From Penelope pileata (Eukaryota > Chordata > Aves > Galliformes > Cracidae): a DNA stretch of 64,000 nucleotides. The translations under genes were made by a program, and so were the position numbers. Below, one piece after another: positions 62,956-64,000 of this stretch. A model generated the notes under the pieces. It was not told where the DNA came from. It made no database searches and was given only the letters and a program-made list of their open reading frames with translations. How positions within the stretch are numbered: position 1 is the stretch's first letter; each line of letters opens with the position of its first letter. Location: assembly GCA_013396635.1 (NCBI GenBank), contig WBMW01001574.1:1810814-1874813 (forward strand). Direction: 5' to 3'.

Positions 62956-64000
62956 GGATTAAAAAACCTAGAAGAGGGGCAGAAAAGCAATTTTTTGCTT
63001 AATTTAAAGAAAACAAAAAATTAGAATATTTTTCATTTTTTAGTCTTCTTGGAATTATACTTTTTCTTTAATTTTTCATTTGCTGTTAAATTTACATTTA
63101 CACATAATTAGTTATGGTCAGAATCTAAAATAAATACTACAGTATTGGGCCACTCACTTTCACTGGGCTCTATCAGTCTAAATAAGCTGAAGCTCTGGAC
63201 CACACTGTTTATCGAATGAGCAAACATTAGGATCCTTTCTATTTTCATTTAACAAAAGAGAAGACTGGAGAGAGAGACAGAGTGTGGAGAAGAAGCATAT
63301 GTAGGTGTGCATTACGGTGTGCATGTGTGTGTCCAACTGTCCACCCATATCTTTCTCAAAACTGATTACCCATCTGTTTAATTTGCTTAAACAGCTAATT
63401 AATTTATAGACAGCTTCTGTCAATATACTTAGTTAGCAAACTGCTGTCCCAGGAGTATCCCATCTTCCTAAAGAAGACAAGACAGCCAGGGACTAGTGGG
63501 AAGCTGATTTTTGTTAATCAGATGAAGTTAGAATTTAGTGATATAAAAGTTCGGAAATCCTCTCTTGAATCATTGTAAGAGGCATTCTTTCTACCTTTTC
63601 CTTATAGTAAACGTATAGTCATATCCCAGAACTGCCTGCTGTTGAAGTGCTCTTTTCTCCAGCAGCTGGAAGGGCTCCTCACAGACGTACCAGGCCAGTT
63701 TTTTTGCTATCTATACTTTTTAGAGAAAAGTTCTAGAAACTGACAATGTTCCTATGAACTAAGAATTGTTTTCTTTATGCTTTTACAGCAAAAGAAAAAT
63801 TCCCTCACTGATTCAAGACCTTTCCTCCCACTGAACTCTGGTCCCATTTGATATTCCATAGTCTCCTATTTCATAGGTATTATTCGTTCTTGCACTAGAG
63901 TGGGCCATTCATGCATGGAGACATTTATTGCCAAATCAGGCTTGAAATGCCACTTCGCTTTTGCTTTTATTAGCTGCCTTTACGTGATGATCATCATCAT

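Larger units (their letters stand above)
44491..64000. other. Intergenic DNA, no supported gene
   Basis: Unique AT-rich sequence lies between the listed CR1 fragments and simple repeats. Long homopolymer tracts are frequent. The window ends in a short ATC repeat (63988-64000). I see no coding exon, tRNA or rRNA here. Confidence 0.5.

Noticed and set aside
1..64000. CRISPR arrays, operons, ribosome-binding sites, prophage or other prokaryotic systems
   Set aside because: The sequence is vertebrate nuclear DNA; no regularly spaced repeats or dense coding were seen.

Overview
The window looks like bird nuclear DNA, most likely galliform. It is AT-rich and almost entirely non-coding. It carries CR1 LINE copies of several ages, an internally deleted mariner of the Galluhop type known from chicken, an avian-type endogenous-retrovirus LTR, and a hAT transposase remnant. 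It also contains the 5' end of a split vertebrate gene. There is no bacterial-style gene organisation, and nearly all long open frames are chance.

The one gene I can support is the start of ADGRL4 (ELTD1), an endothelial adhesion GPCR, on the minus strand. Exon 1 (30257-30278) gives the ATG and seven codons of signal peptide. A 1,526-bp intron follows, then exon 2 (28581-28730), which finishes the signal peptide and encodes the first EGF-like domain with all six cysteines. Both junctions are phase 1. The rest of the gene should lie beyond the left edge, so positions 1-28580 are read as intron 2. I looked for exon 3 (the calcium-binding EGF) there and did not see it.

Intron 2 contains the hAT remnant (5180-5905, minus), the mariner derivative (11059-11460, plus), an old CR1 reverse-transcriptase segment (12755-13165, plus), a G-quadruplex motif (about 16.2 kb), a solo LTR (22541-23036, in gene sense), a possible LINE fragment (23885-24145), a 36-bp near-perfect palindrome built from two inverted forkhead motifs (24321-24356), an ankyrin-like orphan exon candidate (27131-27234) and a CR1 3' end (27369-27587).

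From about 30.5 kb to 64 kb the sequence is upstream intergenic DNA with no supported gene. It contains CR1 fragments at 37.6, 44.3, 49.6 and 61.9 kb, simple repeats, and a few homeodomain-rich tracts that could be conserved non-coding elements. Nothing here is a clear new multi-gene system. The best leads are the forkhead palindrome in an endothelial-gene intron, the in-frame deleted mariner, and the still recognisable hAT transposase.
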